A DNA stretch of 34,104 nucleotides from an uncultured Eubacterium sp. GTDB taxonomy: Bacteria > Bacillota_A > Clostridia > Lachnospirales > Lachnospiraceae. The stretch covers positions 1 to 34,104 of the forward strand of contig CAOKJJ010000038.1 in the NCBI GenBank assembly GCA_948468465.1. The letters run 5' to 3'. Below, piece after piece: positions 33,317 through 34,104 of the stretch (positions within the stretch are counted from its first letter, which is position 1; each line of letters opens with the position of its first letter). The position numbers and the translations under genes are program-made. Below the pieces are notes generated by a model. The model had not been told where the DNA came from. It was given only the letters and a program-made list of their open reading frames with translations, and did not search any database.

Positions 33317-34104
33317 TTACTTATTTGTCCCTGGCGTCTGCATAACCGCGCCGCGATTGCCGGAAGTAACCATCGACGCATAACGTGCGAGATAACCTGT
33401 CGTTACTTTTGGCTCTCTCGGCTGCCATTTTGCCCTTCTGTCAGCAAGCTCTTCGTTTGATACAGCCAGTTCCAGCTTCATTTCCGGTATATTGATCTTA
33501 ATGATATCACCTTCTTTTACAAGCGCAATCGGCCCGCCAACTGCTGCTTCCGGGGATACGTGTCCGATGGAAGCCCCGCGGCTTGCGCCTGAAAAACGTC
33601 CGTCTGTAATCAGCGCTACCGAAGAACCCAGTCCCATGCCCGCGATCGCAGACGTCGGATTTAACATTTCACGCATGCCCGGCCCGCCTTTTGGCCCTTC
33701 ATAACGGATCACCACAACATCGCCAGCCTGGATCTTTCCGCCTTTGATCGCCGCGATCGCGTCCTCTTCACAGTCAAATACTCTTGCCGGCCCTTCATGC
33801 ACCATCATTTCCTGCACAACCGCAGAACGTTTGACTACGGAACCATCTGGTGCCAGATTGCCTTTTAATACGGCAAGGCCGCCCGTTTTGCTGTATGGAT
33901 TGTCTACCGTACGAATAACCTCCGGATTTTTGTTTACCGCATCTTTGATATTTTCTCCGATTGTCTGCCCGGTTACCGTCATACAGTCCGTATGAATCAG
34001 TCCGATATCCGCCAGCTGCTTCATCACTGCATAGACACCGCCCGCTTCATTTAAGTCTTCCATATAAGTCGGGCCTGCCGGTGCAAGATGGCAAAGGTTC
34101 GGCG
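33317..34104 (-). CDS. ilvD: Dihydroxy-acid dehydratase, C-terminal part (cut by right edge)
   Basis: This iron-sulphur enzyme dehydrates dihydroxyisovalerate and the methylvalerate analogue, the step after ilvC in branched-chain synthesis. The frame is open to the window edge: [20 protein letters not shown] precedes the internal Met at 34063, so the 5' part lies outside. Typical C-terminal blocks are [71 protein letters not shown] and the last [11 protein letters not shown]. The N-terminal cluster cysteines are not in view. It is the first visible gene of the ilvD-ilvB-serC-serA run. Confidence 0.95.
   Translation of the reverse strand, partial: PNLCHLAPAGPTYMEDLNEAGGVYAVMKQLADIGLIHTDCMTVTGQTIGENIKDAVNKNPEVIRTVDNPYSKTGGLAVLKGNLAPDGSVVKRSAVVQEMMVHEGPARVFDCEEDAIAAIKGGKIQAGDVVVIRYEGPKGGPGMREMLNPTSAIAGMGLGSSVALITDGRFSGASRGASIGHVSPEAAVGGPIALVKEGDIIKINIPEMKLELAVSNEELADRRAKWQPREPKVTTGYLARYASMVTSGNRGAVMQTPGTNK

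Noticed and set aside
1..34104. CRISPR arrays, rRNA and tRNA genes
   Set aside because: No regularly spaced repeats with unique spacers and no tRNA or rRNA-like sequence were recognised on either strand.

Overview
The window looks like a chromosomal segment of a low-to-mid GC clostridial Firmicute, most likely a Lachnospiraceae-type gut anaerobe. The reasons are strong AGGAGG-type ribosome binding sites, some GTG/TTG starts, classic TTGACA/TATAAT promoters, and a gene set of ECF transporter, Bce/Bcr-type ABC modules with two-component systems, a YtrA-type GntR operon and clostridial SerA/SerC/IlvB. This rests on reading the sequence only; no database search was run.

Layout. (1) 1-995: the left edge carries the 3' part of an open frame in which a serine-recombinase-like C-terminus runs in frame into the C-terminal half of an ABC substrate-binding protein, probably the scar or junction of an integrated element. 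(2) 1006-1659: a secreted peptidoglycan-binding protein, then a terminator shared with aroF. (3) 1726-4622 (minus): DAHP synthase with a very clear promoter, a 25-codon stump of a response regulator, an ECF transporter S component, and an unknown 278-residue protein. (4) 4845-8580 (plus): a nested palindromic element, then a response regulator, a Bcr-type ABC ATPase and permease, and a histidine kinase. (5) 8593-10444 (minus): a GntR/YtrA-type repressor with ABC ATPase and permease, with an operator over its -10 box. (6) 10718-12016: a 42-aa protein, a perfect 38-bp palindrome and an M19 dipeptidase. (7) 12025-15461: two methyl-accepting chemotaxis receptors. (8) 15564-20712: a second peptide-type ABC system (FtsX permease, ATPase, response regulator, histidine kinase).

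(9) 20828-26640 is the most unusual part: a visibly AT-rich four-gene cassette bounded by an identical 18-bp sequence in inverted orientation. From the left it holds a pentapeptide-repeat protein and a membrane protein. Convergent to them, from the right, are a radical SAM protein (CX7CX2C plus a cysteine-rich tail) and a 764-aa ATP-grasp/radical-SAM fusion (CX8CX2C). The 18-mer contains a palindrome and lies upstream of both operons in the same orientation relative to transcription, so it may be a shared operator, element ends, or both. I know of no described pathway with this composition.

(10) 26915-29021 is a decaying zone: an antitoxin whose RelE-like toxin is internally deleted, a MATE efflux pseudogene with an internal deletion and two homopolymer frameshifts, and an intact MarR regulator with two operator copies. 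(11) 29075-34104 (minus): an amino-acid biosynthesis run ilvD (cut by the window edge), ilvB, serC, serA, ending at a strong terminator. Between ilvD and ilvB lies a tract of eleven tandem 11-bp units.

The common theme of the accessory content is envelope-stress or peptide sensing (three ABC modules, two with their own two-component system and one with a GntR repressor), beside core shikimate, serine and branched-chain amino-acid genes. No rRNA, tRNA or CRISPR array was seen.
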